Assembly (NCBI RefSeq): GCF_000423765.1
Contig: NZ_AUIP01000001.1
Span: forward strand, 1 to 64,000
Reading direction: 5' to 3'
Length of the DNA: 64,000 nt
Origin: Streptococcus porci DSM 23759
Lineage (GTDB): Bacteria; Bacillota; Bacilli; Lactobacillales; Streptococcaceae
Notes under the pieces: model-generated
Database searches by the model: none
What the model was told of the DNA's origin: nothing
The model's input: the letters and a program-made list of their open reading frames with translations, nothing else
Made by a program: the position numbers and the translations under genes
Shown: positions 42,273 through 50,236 of the stretch, in pieces
How the letters are laid out: every line of letters begins with the position of its first letter
How positions within the stretch are numbered: the stretch's first letter is position 1

Positions 42273-43779
42273 GCCTGTTTGTCATCAAGTAGATTTTTTA
42301 AGGAAAAGAAAAGTGGCAGGATATGCCAGAGTTTCCACAGACCATGATGACCAAGCAAGCTCTTATGAAGCACAAATGTGTTATTATGAAAACTACATTC
42401 AAAGTCGTCATGATTGGGAGTTTGTGAAGATGTATTCGGATGAGGGGATAAGTGGAACGAATACGAAGAAACGTCTAGGATTTCAAGAAATGGTAGCAGA
42501 TGCCTTAGACGGTAAGATTGATTTAATCATTACAAAATCAATTAGTCGCTTTGCCAGAAATACAGTGGACGCCTTGACAACAGTTAGAAAATTAAAAGAA
42601 GTGGGGGTTGAGATATACTTTGAAAAAGAAAACATCTGGACACTCGATTCAAAGGGGGAGTTGTTGATTACGATTATGAGTTCCTTGGCACAAGAAGAAT
42701 CACGGTCAATTTCAGAAAATATTACATGGAGTAAGCGTAAGATGGCGGCTGAGGGGCAAGTGACATTTAATTATACCCATGTTCTCGGATTTAAAGAATC
42801 AAAGGAGGGTGGCTTTGAAATTGATGAAAAGGAAGCGGAGGTTGTCAGATACATCTTTGGGTTATTTTTACAAGGAGAAAATCCAAACAGTATCGCTAAG
42901 ATATTAACAGATAAAAAGATTGCCACTCCAGCAGGAAAGAAAGTGTGGAGTTATTCTACAATCAAAAGTATTCTAAGCAATGAAAAGTATAAGGGAGATG
43001 CACTACTTCAAAAGTCTTTTACAGTTGATTTCCTAACGAAAACAAGAAAAACTAATCAAGGGGAACTACCCCAGTATTATATCGAAAACAACCATGAAGC
43101 GATTATTGATAAAGCGATATTTGATATGGTACAAGTGGAATTAAAACATGAAAGAAGTCGATCAACATTAAGCTATTTTGGTAAAGTGATATGTGGGTGC
43201 TGTGGTGGCAGTTATGGCAGACAGACATGGCATTCAACGAGTAAGTATAAAAGAGTTGTGTATCGATGTAACCATAAATACAAAGGGGAAGAAAAGTGTG
43301 ATACGCCACATGCAAGTCGTGAAGAGATAGAAGCGTGGATTAGCCAAGCAATTAGTCAGTTGATAACGAATAAAGACGAGATTATACGCAATTTGGAATG
43401 CTTAATAAGTGTATTGGCAAAGAGTGGACAACTAGAAGATGAACTAAAAACTTTAGAATCTCAGCTATTTAGCATTCAAGAAGAAGTTGAACAGTTAGTC
43501 AATGGGAAACTGACACAAAATCTCTATTCACAATATGATGCTTTAGTTAAAAACTACCACACACTACAGAAAACATATCGTGACAAGCAACAAGTGTTGC
43601 AGGAAAGAAAAATCAAATTGAAAGCATTAAACAACTTTATAGACATCTTAAGGCAACAAGACAAGCTAGTTGTTGTATACGATGAAAAGCTATTTAACAC
43701 CTTAGTAGACAAGGTCATCATCTATAAAGACAAACAAGTAGAAGTCCACTTCAAGAACGAACAAGTCATATCTATGTGA
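42238..43779 (+). CDS. Large serine recombinase 2, probable integrase
   Basis: A 513-residue large serine recombinase. Catalytic domain: KVAGYARVSTDHDDQASSYE (Ser33), DEGISGTNTKKRLGFQEMV, IITKSISRFARNTVDALT. Recombinase domain about 165-280. Zinc ribbon with FGKVICGCCGGSYGRQTW and VVYRCNHKYKGEEKCDTPHA, then a coiled coil (LEDELKTLESQLFSIQEEVE). It likely integrates and excises the element. Its last codons lie in the 44-bp repeat at 43767-43810, as expected when the attachment site adjoins the integrase gene. Confidence 0.93.
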   Translation: MAKKIVTIEAVKPVCHQVDFLRKRKVAGYARVSTDHDDQASSYEAQMCYYENYIQSRHDWEFVKMYSDEGISGTNTKKRLGFQEMVADALDGKIDLIITKSISRFARNTVDALTTVRKLKEVGVEIYFEKENIWTLDSKGELLITIMSSLAQEESRSISENITWSKRKMAAEGQVTFNYTHVLGFKESKEGGFEIDEKEAEVVRYIFGLFLQGENPNSIAKILTDKKIATPAGKKVWSYSTIKSILSNEKYKGDALLQKSFTVDFLTKTRKTNQGELPQYYIENNHEAIIDKAIFDMVQVELKHERSRSTLSYFGKVICGCCGGSYGRQTWHSTSKYKRVVYRCNHKYKGEEKCDTPHASREEIEAWISQAISQLITNKDEIIRNLECLISVLAKSGQLEDELKTLESQLFSIQEEVEQLVNGKLTQNLYSQYDALVKNYHTLQKTYRDKQQVLQERKIKLKALNNFIDILRQQDKLVVVYDEKLFNTLVDKVIIYKDKQVEVHFKNEQVISM

Positions 43780-43810
43780 TATGGCTTTTTTGTGATTAGC
43801 AAAAGACTTG
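43767..43810. repeat. 44-bp direct repeat, left copy (integrase end, att candidate)
   Basis: CATATCTATGTGATATGGC at 43767 and on to GATTAGCAAAAGACTTG ending at 43810. It repeats at 48449-48492 with one difference (T/C at position 7). It includes the stop codon of recombinase 2. Confidence 0.85.
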
Positions 43811-43868
43811 ACATATTTCGTTTACAATAGTAAACTTATTTTGAACACATTCGTTTATATTTGTAAAC
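43808..43868 (+). promoter_or_regulatory. Promoter and two CopY-type operators of the copper operon
   Basis: TTGACA (43808-43813), whose first three bases end the 44-bp repeat, and TAAACT (43831-43836) form a 17-spaced promoter. Two palindromes, GTTTACAATAGTAAAC (43820-43835) and GTTTATATTTGTAAAC (43853-43868), each contain one exact half of the cop box TACAnnTGTA. CopY should hold them in the absence of copper. Confidence 0.7.
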
Positions 43869-43886
43869 GACAAGGAGAGAAGGAAA

Positions 43887-44336
43887 ATGAGCACAATAGA
43901 ATTTAATACTTCTATCACAGATGCTGAATGGGAAGTAATGCGTGTAGTTTGGGCAAATGATCGAGTAACTAGTAAAACAGTCATCTCTGTATTGAAAGAA
44001 AAAATGGACTGGACAGAATCCACTATCAAAACGATCTTAGGTCGATTAGTTGAAAAAGGCGTACTAAATACAGAGCAAGAAGGTAGAAAGTTTATTTACA
44101 CTGCCAATATTGTAGAGAAAGAAGCCGTAAGGGATTATGCAGAAGATATTTTTAACCGTATTTGCAATAAGAAAGTTGGAAATGTAATAGGAAGCATCAT
44201 TGAAAATCATGTCTTAAGCTTCGATGATATAGATCGACTAGAGAAAATATTAGAGATAAAAAAATCTTTCGCAGTAGAAGAAGTGGCTTGCAATTGTCCA
44301 GAAGGACAATGCGAGTGTCATTTACATCATCATTAA
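43887..44336 (+). CDS. copY: CopY/BlaI-family copper-responsive repressor
   Basis: A 149-residue repressor. N-terminal BlaI/MecI winged helix: ITDAEWEVMRVVWANDRVTS, ESTIKTILGRLVEKGVLNTE, EGRKFIYTANI. The C-terminus has the metal motif C-x-C-x4-C-x-C at Cys135, 137, 142 and 144 (CNCPEGQCEC), which binds zinc or copper(I) and releases DNA when copper is high. It starts the copper operon and should control the two palindromes upstream. Its 3' end is duplicated at 45805-45956. Confidence 0.92.
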   Translation: MSTIEFNTSITDAEWEVMRVVWANDRVTSKTVISVLKEKMDWTESTIKTILGRLVEKGVLNTEQEGRKFIYTANIVEKEAVRDYAEDIFNRICNKKVGNVIGSIIENHVLSFDDIDRLEKILEIKKSFAVEEVACNCPEGQCECHLHHH

Positions 44337-44353
44337 CATAAGGAGGAATAAAA

Positions 44354-45796
44354 ATGAGTAAGAATAAACATATGTTATTAGGTATTGGACTTACAGTCGT
44401 ATTAACTGCAGTTGGATATATTACACTTTTAGAACCAATGATTAGTTATTTTAAAATAAACCAGAGTGCAGTTAATATAGATATTCAAACAAGTAAAACA
44501 AAAAGTACACTTCCTATACCACCACTATTAGAGGATAAAAATCCAGATCCTAATATTGCGGATTTTACTTTAGAACCTCAAGAAAGAGAAACTTCATTTT
44601 TACCAAATACCAAGACACGAACTATGGGTTACAACGGAAGTTTCTTAGGCCCTGTCATCAGAGTAAGTAAAGGTGAGCAAGTAAATGTGCACGTAAATAA
44701 CAAGCTAAAAGAAGCAACTACAGTTCACTGGCATGGACTAGAGGTAGAAGGAGAAAAGGATGGGGGCCCTCATCAAGGAATTGAACCAGGAACAACTTGG
44801 GAGCCTAGTTTTACAGTAAATCAACAGGCTGCAACATTGTGGTATCATCCGCACTTTGGAGGAAATACTGCTACCCAAGTTTATAAAGGTTTAGCAGGAC
44901 TATTCTATGTGGATGATGAAGTATCAAAAAGCTTAAATATTCCTAAGGAATATGGAGTAAATGATATACCTTTAGTAATTCAAGATAGAAGCTTTGGCAA
45001 GGACGGCAGTTTTATTTATAATACAAATATGATGGATGGAGCAACAGGGGATACTATCATAGTTAACGGAGCTATTAAACCTAATTTAGAGGTTAATAGA
45101 GTCAAGATGAGATTTAGAATAGTTAATGGTGCTAATGCAAGTAACTTTAATTTGAAGTTAGATAATAGAGATGGATTCTATCAAATAGCATCTGATGGTG
45201 GATTTTTAGAAAAACCGGTTAGCCAGAGAAATATTATGTTATCACCTGGGGAAAGAGCAGAGATAATAGTGGACTTTTCAAAGTATGAAAAGGGAACGCA
45301 GCTATCACTTATGAGTAATAAGGAAGCCATTATGACCTTTAATGTTAAAGGCGATGGGAAAGATGATACTGAAGTACCTAGCACTTTAACGAATATAGAA
45401 AGAATGTCAGAAGCACAAGCTACTAAGATAAGAAGTTTTGAGCTTCAAGGTATGGGTCACATGGTATCAATAAACGGTAAAAAGTTTGATATGAATAGAA
45501 TTGATGAAACAGTGAGGCTTGGAGATACAGAGATTTGGGAAATTACAAACCCAGGATCTATGATGCATGAAATGGGACACCCATTCCATATTCATGGCAC
45601 CCAGGTTCAAATTCTATCAAGAAACGGTAATGCGCCTTCTCCAGAGGAGAGCGGATGGAAAGATACTGTATATATTGAGCCTAACGAAAAAGTAAGACTT
45701 ATAGTTAAGTTTAATAAGAAGGGTAGTTATATGTACCACTGTCACATTCTTGAACATGAAGAAGCAGGTATGATGGGACAAATTAAAGTAGAATAA
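44354..45796 (+). CDS. mco: Multicopper oxidase (CueO/Mco type)
   Basis: A 480-residue membrane-anchored or secreted oxidase expected to oxidise copper(I) outside the membrane. N-terminal hydrophobic anchor MLLGIGLTVVLTAVGYITLL (about 7-26). Copper ligands are in HWHGLEVEG, WYHPHFGG, HPFHIHGTQV and YHCHILEHEEAGMM, a complete set for the type 1, 2 and 3 sites. It follows copY with ribosome site AAGGAGG. It lies between copY and a duplicated copY end, so it looks inserted into an older copY-copB operon. Confidence 0.93.
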   Translation: MSKNKHMLLGIGLTVVLTAVGYITLLEPMISYFKINQSAVNIDIQTSKTKSTLPIPPLLEDKNPDPNIADFTLEPQERETSFLPNTKTRTMGYNGSFLGPVIRVSKGEQVNVHVNNKLKEATTVHWHGLEVEGEKDGGPHQGIEPGTTWEPSFTVNQQAATLWYHPHFGGNTATQVYKGLAGLFYVDDEVSKSLNIPKEYGVNDIPLVIQDRSFGKDGSFIYNTNMMDGATGDTIIVNGAIKPNLEVNRVKMRFRIVNGANASNFNLKLDNRDGFYQIASDGGFLEKPVSQRNIMLSPGERAEIIVDFSKYEKGTQLSLMSNKEAIMTFNVKGDGKDDTEVPSTLTNIERMSEAQATKIRSFELQGMGHMVSINGKKFDMNRIDETVRLGDTEIWEITNPGSMMHEMGHPFHIHGTQVQILSRNGNAPSPEESGWKDTVYIEPNEKVRLIVKFNKKGSYMYHCHILEHEEAGMMGQIKVE

Positions 45797-45804
45797 TAAA
45801 TAAT

Positions 45805-45956
45805 ATTGAAGATCATGTCTTAAGCTTCGATGATATAGATCGACTAGAAAAAATATTAGAGATAAAAAAATCTTTCGCAGTAGAAGAAGTGGCTTGCAAT
45901 TGTCCAGAAAGACAATGCGAGTGTCATTTACATCATCATTAAGAATAAGGAGGAAT
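45805..45956 (+). pseudogene. Duplicated 3' end of copY
   Basis: About 150 bases nearly identical to 44199-44349, coding the last 45 residues of CopY with the C-x-C-x4-C-x-C motif (CNCPERQCEC), the stop and the AAGGAGG ribosome site. It has no start codon of its own. It supplies the ribosome site for copB and marks the right edge of the multicopper oxidase insertion. Confidence 0.85.
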
Positions 45957-45961
45957 TTAAA

Positions 45962-48091
45962 ATGAACAATAACAACAAACATTTATCCCAATGTCACCAT
46001 AATCATGGCGACATGGATCATTCAAAACATGAGCACGTAAGCACGGAAAAACATGGAGACCATAAGAATCACCATCAAGAACATCATGCTGAGCATGATC
46101 ACAGCGGGCACAGTGGGCATGACCACTGTGGGCACCACGGAGGGCATGAACACCATCATCACGGTAACTTTAAGGAACTTTTCTTAAAATCATTGCCACT
46201 AGGAATCATTATTATGCTCTTATCCCCTATGGCTGGGTTTGACCTACCATTCCAGTTTACTTTTCCATATTCTGATATTGTAGTAGCTATTTTATCTACT
46301 ATATTAATTATTTATGGTGGACGTCCATTCTATCAAGGCGCAGTTGACGAATTTAAACAAAAAGAACCTGGAATGATGGCTCTAGTTTCTTTAGGTATAA
46401 GTGTTTCATATTTATACAGTATTTATGCTGTTATCATTACCTACGTAACGGGTGGACACGTGATGGACTTTTTCTTTGAATTTGCTTCATTATTATTAAT
46501 CATGTTATTAGGTCACTGGATTGAGATGAAAGCTATTGGAGAAGCAGGAGACGCACAAGCAGCATTGGCTAAGTTGGTACCAAAAGATGCTCACGTTGTG
46601 TTAGAAGATGATTCAATTGAAATACGTCCAGTTGCTGACTTACAGGTAGGCGATTTAATTCGTGTTCAAGCCGGAGAAAATGTGCCAGCAGACGGAACTA
46701 TCGAGCGTGGCGAATCACGTGTAAATGAAGCTCTTTTGACTGGAGAATCAAAAGCAGTTAAAAAAGGTCCTGGCGATGAAGTAATCGGAGGCTCAACAAA
46801 TGGCGAAGGGGTTCTTTATATTAAAGTGAATGAGACAGGTGATCAATCCTTTATCTCTCAAGTACAGACTTTAATTAGCCAAGCTCAAAGTCAGCCTTCC
46901 AGGGCAGAAAATATTGCGCAAAAGGTTGCAGGGTGGCTCTTCTATATTGCTGTTATTGTCGCGATAATTGCTTTTGTAGTGTGGATGATTATTGGAGATA
47001 TCCCAACGGCAGTTATATTTACTATTACTACATTAGTTATTGCTTGTCCGCACGCATTGGGTCTGGCTATTCCATTGGTAACCGCCCGAAGCACAAGCTT
47101 AGGGGCTAGCCGTGGCTTACTAGTAAAAGACCGCCAAGCCTTAGAAATAGCTCAAGATGCAGATGTGATAATTTTAGATAAAACGGGTACTTTAACAACT
47201 GGTGAATTTAAAGTATTAGATGTAAAACTTCTTAATGACAAATACACAAAAGAGGAAATCATTGCCTTATTGGCAGGTATTGAAGGAGGATCTAGCCACC
47301 CAATTGCTCAATCAATTATAAGGTTTGCTGAGCAGCAAGATATACGTCCAGCATCTTTTGATTCGATTGATGTGATTTCCGGTTCTGGAGTAGAGGGTAA
47401 AGCAGGTGGGCACCGTTACCAATTAATCAGTCAAAAAGCCTATGGACGTAATCTTGATATGGATATTCCAAAAGGAGCAACTCTTAGTGTCTTAGTAGAA
47501 AATGATGATGCCATTGGTGCTGTAGCTTTAGGGGACGAATTAAAACCAACGAGTAAAGGGTTAATTAAAGCTCTTAAAAAGAACAATATTCAACCAATTA
47601 TGGCAACAGGTGATAATGAAAAAGCGGCTCAAGGCGCGGCAGAAGTTTTAGGGATTGAGTATAGATCAAATCAATCTCCACAAGACAAATATGAGTTAGT
47701 TAAAACACTTAAAGATGAAGGAAAGAAAGTTATCATGGTAGGTGATGGTGTAAATGATGCTCCTTCTCTTGCCTTAGCAGATGTTGGTATAGCTGTAGGT
47801 GCTGGAACTCAAGTTGCATTGGATTCAGCTGATGTCATATTGACTCAATCCGATCCAGGAGATATTGAATCATTCATTGAATTAGCACACAAAACAACTC
47901 GTAAAATGAAGCAAAACCTATTTTGGGGAGCTGGTTATAACTTTATAGCTATCCCTCTAGCTGCAGGAATTTTGGCTCCTATTGGTATCACATTAAGCCC
48001 TGCATTAGGAGGAATCCTAATGTCTGTGTCAACAGTCATCGTCGCCATTAATGCTATGTTATTAAGTTTAGATCCAAAAAATAAGGGTTAA
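45962..48091 (+). CDS. copB: Copper-exporting P1B-type ATPase, CopB class
   Basis: A 709-residue heavy-metal pump in the cell membrane. The N-terminus (1-68) is a histidine-rich metal-binding tail with many H-x-H and HHHH runs and no CxxC domain. Transmembrane helices start near LPLGIIIMLLSPMAGF. Cys-Pro-His (VIACPHALGLAIPLV, Cys362) is the CopB-class ion motif. DKTGTLTTGEF, GDNEKAA and VGDGVNDAPSLALADV are the P-type phosphorylation and hinge motifs. With CopY and the oxidase it gives copper, perhaps silver, tolerance. Confidence 0.94.
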   Translation: MNNNNKHLSQCHHNHGDMDHSKHEHVSTEKHGDHKNHHQEHHAEHDHSGHSGHDHCGHHGGHEHHHHGNFKELFLKSLPLGIIIMLLSPMAGFDLPFQFTFPYSDIVVAILSTILIIYGGRPFYQGAVDEFKQKEPGMMALVSLGISVSYLYSIYAVIITYVTGGHVMDFFFEFASLLLIMLLGHWIEMKAIGEAGDAQAALAKLVPKDAHVVLEDDSIEIRPVADLQVGDLIRVQAGENVPADGTIERGESRVNEALLTGESKAVKKGPGDEVIGGSTNGEGVLYIKVNETGDQSFISQVQTLISQAQSQPSRAENIAQKVAGWLFYIAVIVAIIAFVVWMIIGDIPTAVIFTITTLVIACPHALGLAIPLVTARSTSLGASRGLLVKDRQALEIAQDADVIILDKTGTLTTGEFKVLDVKLLNDKYTKEEIIALLAGIEGGSSHPIAQSIIRFAEQQDIRPASFDSIDVISGSGVEGKAGGHRYQLISQKAYGRNLDMDIPKGATLSVLVENDDAIGAVALGDELKPTSKGLIKALKKNNIQPIMATGDNEKAAQGAAEVLGIEYRSNQSPQDKYELVKTLKDEGKKVIMVGDGVNDAPSLALADVGIAVGAGTQVALDSADVILTQSDPGDIESFIELAHKTTRKMKQNLFWGAGYNFIAIPLAAGILAPIGITLSPALGGILMSVSTVIVAINAMLLSLDPKNKG

Positions 48092-48392
48092 CAGATTGAA
48101 TGATTGAAACTCATTAAAGTATCAAGATACAATAGTTTTACAGGAAAAAAAGAGATGTAAGTACTGGCTCTTTGTAAAATCGTGTTGGAAGAAGTAGTCG
48201 ATTGATTTAGATCGAGAAGAAGTATTAGTTGCTTTTGAAGATGATGAAATTATAGGTGCAATTTAAGAGAGATTGCTTGATGCAGATAAAAGAGGCTGAA
48301 AAACTAAGAGTACAGAAATATGCAGTCTATAAAAAAGTCAATAATACCAGAAAGAAGGGATTGAGCTTTACAAAGAATTAAGTAAATAATAG
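48092..48392. other. Degraded cargo remnants after copB
   Basis: About 300 bases with no intact gene. Near 48167 GGCTCTTTGTAAAATCGTG resembles the terminal repeat of ISL3-family insertion sequences. Further on, fragments such as EEVLVAFEDDEIIGAI (near 48215) look like pieces of a GNAT acetyltransferase with stops. Both calls are weak. Confidence 0.35.
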
Positions 48393-48426
48393 AATCGTCA
48401 TCTCGTTTTGAGGTGGCGATTTTTTG
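48393..48426 (+). terminator. Terminator at the right end of the cargo
   Basis: AATCGTCATCTC (48393-48404) pairs with GAGGTGGCGATT (48410-48421), two G-U pairs, followed by a T-run. Confidence 0.8.
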
Positions 48427-48448
48427 CTAGTCTTTTTGATAGAAAAAG

Positions 48449-48492
48449 CATATCCATGTGATATGGCTTTTTTGTGATTAGCAAAAGACTTG
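48449..48492. repeat. 44-bp direct repeat, right copy (element/chromosome boundary)
   Basis: CATATCCATGTGATATGGC from 48449 through GATTAGCAAAAGACTTG to 48492, 43 of 44 identical to the copy at 43767. Chromosomal sequence with the promoter of the HAD-ftsY genes starts directly after it, so it is the likely right end of the whole element. Confidence 0.8.
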
Positions 48493-48502
48493 GAAAATAT
48501 GA

Positions 48503-48508
48503 TATAAT
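48503..48508 (+). promoter_or_regulatory. Extended -10 promoter of the HAD-HAD-ftsY operon
   Basis: TATGATATAAT gives an extended -10 box ten bases beyond the element's end. The -35 position falls in the 44-bp repeat, so integration sets this part of the promoter. Confidence 0.55.
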
Positions 48509-48540
48509 AAAATCACGGGTTTAGGAAATCGTTAAAAGAT

Positions 48541-48586
48541 GCACACCTTTTTGGGCTTTGCACACCTTTTTACCCCTTTGCACACC
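48541..48586 (+). repeat. Three GCACACC repeats in the operon leader
   Basis: GCACACC at 48541-48547, 48560-48566 and 48580-48586, spaced 19 and 20 bases, the first two followed by TTTTT and the third by CC. They lie between the -10 box and the HAD gene. No terminator can form from them. Confidence 0.5.
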
Positions 48587-48612
48587 CCTAGCGTAAAAAA
48601 AGGAGAAATTGT

Positions 48613-49413
48613 ATGATAAAACTCATAGCGACAGATATGGATGGCACTTTCTTAGATGATAAACACAGCTATGACAAAAAACGATTTTCTGACTTGCTGG
48701 ATAAGCTTGATAAATTGGGGATTGTCTTTGTAGTCGCTAGTGGTCGTTCCTTGCTGACTTTGGAAGAACTTTTTGCTGATTTTATTGACCGAGTGGCCTT
48801 TGTGGCTGAAAACGGGAGTGTGGTGACCTATAAAGGCCAGTTGATTAGCGAAAGTGTGATGAGTAAAGACCAATATCTAACCATTGCAAGGCAGTTAGAT
48901 AAAATGACGGACTGTCAAGGTTACCTGCTCTCAGGTCGTCATGGGGCTTTCGCGCCACTTTTTGCCAAAGACAGCTATATCGAGCACGTCAGTCAATATT
49001 ATGTCAATATTGTCAAGCAGGATTTAGCACAGGTGACGGATGAGATTTTCAAGGTGACGGCACAGTTAGAGGCGGAGACTATAGAGGACGGAAGTCAGGC
49101 CCTGAGCCAACTTTTGGACGGGGTAACGGCAGTTACGACTGGATTTGACGGCATGGATATTATCCTTGAATCAGTCAATAAAGCCACGGGCTTGAGGTCT
49201 CTCGGTCGTCATCTGGGAATAAAGGCAGAGCAGGTTATGGCTTTTGGAGACAATGGTAATGACATTGAAATGCTTGAACTTGCAGGCAAAGCCATTGCCA
49301 CTGAAAATGCAAAAGTACAGGTAAAAGCAATCGCCAATCAAGTCATCGGTCATTGTAACGACCGCGCAGTTCAGAGATTTTTGGAAGAATGGGTAATTGA
49401 AAATGACTATTAA
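48613..49413 (+). CDS. Cof-type HAD phosphatase 1
   Basis: A 266-residue haloacid dehalogenase-like phosphatase of the Cof/IIB group: nucleophile motif LIATDMDGTFLDD, motif II VVASGRS, cap domain about 85-185, then GLRSLGRHLGIKAEQVMAFGDNGNDIEM. It probably dephosphorylates small sugar or cofactor phosphates. In streptococci two such genes stand between smc and ftsY; smc is not seen here because the mobile element intervenes. Ribosome site AAGGAGA. Confidence 0.92.
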   Translation: MIKLIATDMDGTFLDDKHSYDKKRFSDLLDKLDKLGIVFVVASGRSLLTLEELFADFIDRVAFVAENGSVVTYKGQLISESVMSKDQYLTIARQLDKMTDCQGYLLSGRHGAFAPLFAKDSYIEHVSQYYVNIVKQDLAQVTDEIFKVTAQLEAETIEDGSQALSQLLDGVTAVTTGFDGMDIILESVNKATGLRSLGRHLGIKAEQVMAFGDNGNDIEMLELAGKAIATENAKVQVKAIANQVIGHCNDRAVQRFLEEWVIENDY

Positions 49414-50236
49414 ATTACTAGCCTTAGACATGGATGGAACGCTTTTCACGACTGAAAAGACCATCACAGAGGAAAATAAGGTGGCTCTAAAAAAAGCACA
49501 AGAATTAGGTGTTAAAGTGGTCATCACTACTGGGCGTCCACTTAAAGCTATCAAACATGTTTTGGAAGAACTAGACCTATATAACGCAGACAACTATAGT
49601 ATCACATTTAATGGTGGCTTGGTTCAGCGCAATAATGGTGATATTCTAGACAAGAGCGACCTGACTTTTGAGGAATTAGAAGTTCTCTATCAACATCTGG
49701 AAGCTCTCGCTCTGCCAATGGACATTATCAGTGATGGTATCGTTTATAGTTTGGCGAGTCGTGGTAATCATTCTCAGTACCACAAGGCTAATCCCATGTT
49801 GACCTTTATTGAGTTGGATTGTTTGGCTGATTTACCACGGAACATTATCTACAATAAGGTTGTAATTGTGACAGACGCTGACTTTTTGGATAGCAAAATT
49901 CCACAAATACCGGCAGAACTACATGCTCAATTTGAGATTTTCAAATCTCGTGAGATTATCCTAGAGGTCATGCCAAAAGGTGTTCACAAGGCTGTTGGAC
50001 TTGAGCTTTTGACTAGACATTTAGGATTGGATGCTAGCGCAGTAATGGCTATGGGAGATGAGGAGAATGATCTAACCATGCTCAAATGGGCAGGTCTGGG
50101 AGTTGCAATGGCCAACGGCTCCGCTATTGCCAAAGAAAATGCCAATGTTATAACCACTAGAACAAATGATCAATCAGGTGTGGCCGAGGCAGTTGTCAAA
50201 TACATCGTGAAGGGAGAATTTAATGGGATTATTTGA
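49403..50236 (+). CDS. Cof-type HAD phosphatase 2
   Basis: A 277-residue HAD phosphatase paralogous to the preceding one: KLLALDMDGTLFTTEKTITE, VVITTGRPLKAIKHVLEEL, EVMPKGVHKAVGLELLTRHL, VMAMGDEENDLTMLKWAGLG. ATG 49403 overlaps the previous gene by 11 bases. Its end overlaps ftsY, so the three genes form one operon. Substrate unknown. Confidence 0.92.
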   Translation: MTIKLLALDMDGTLFTTEKTITEENKVALKKAQELGVKVVITTGRPLKAIKHVLEELDLYNADNYSITFNGGLVQRNNGDILDKSDLTFEELEVLYQHLEALALPMDIISDGIVYSLASRGNHSQYHKANPMLTFIELDCLADLPRNIIYNKVVIVTDADFLDSKIPQIPAELHAQFEIFKSREIILEVMPKGVHKAVGLELLTRHLGLDASAVMAMGDEENDLTMLKWAGLGVAMANGSAIAKENANVITTRTNDQSGVAEAVVKYIVKGEFNGII

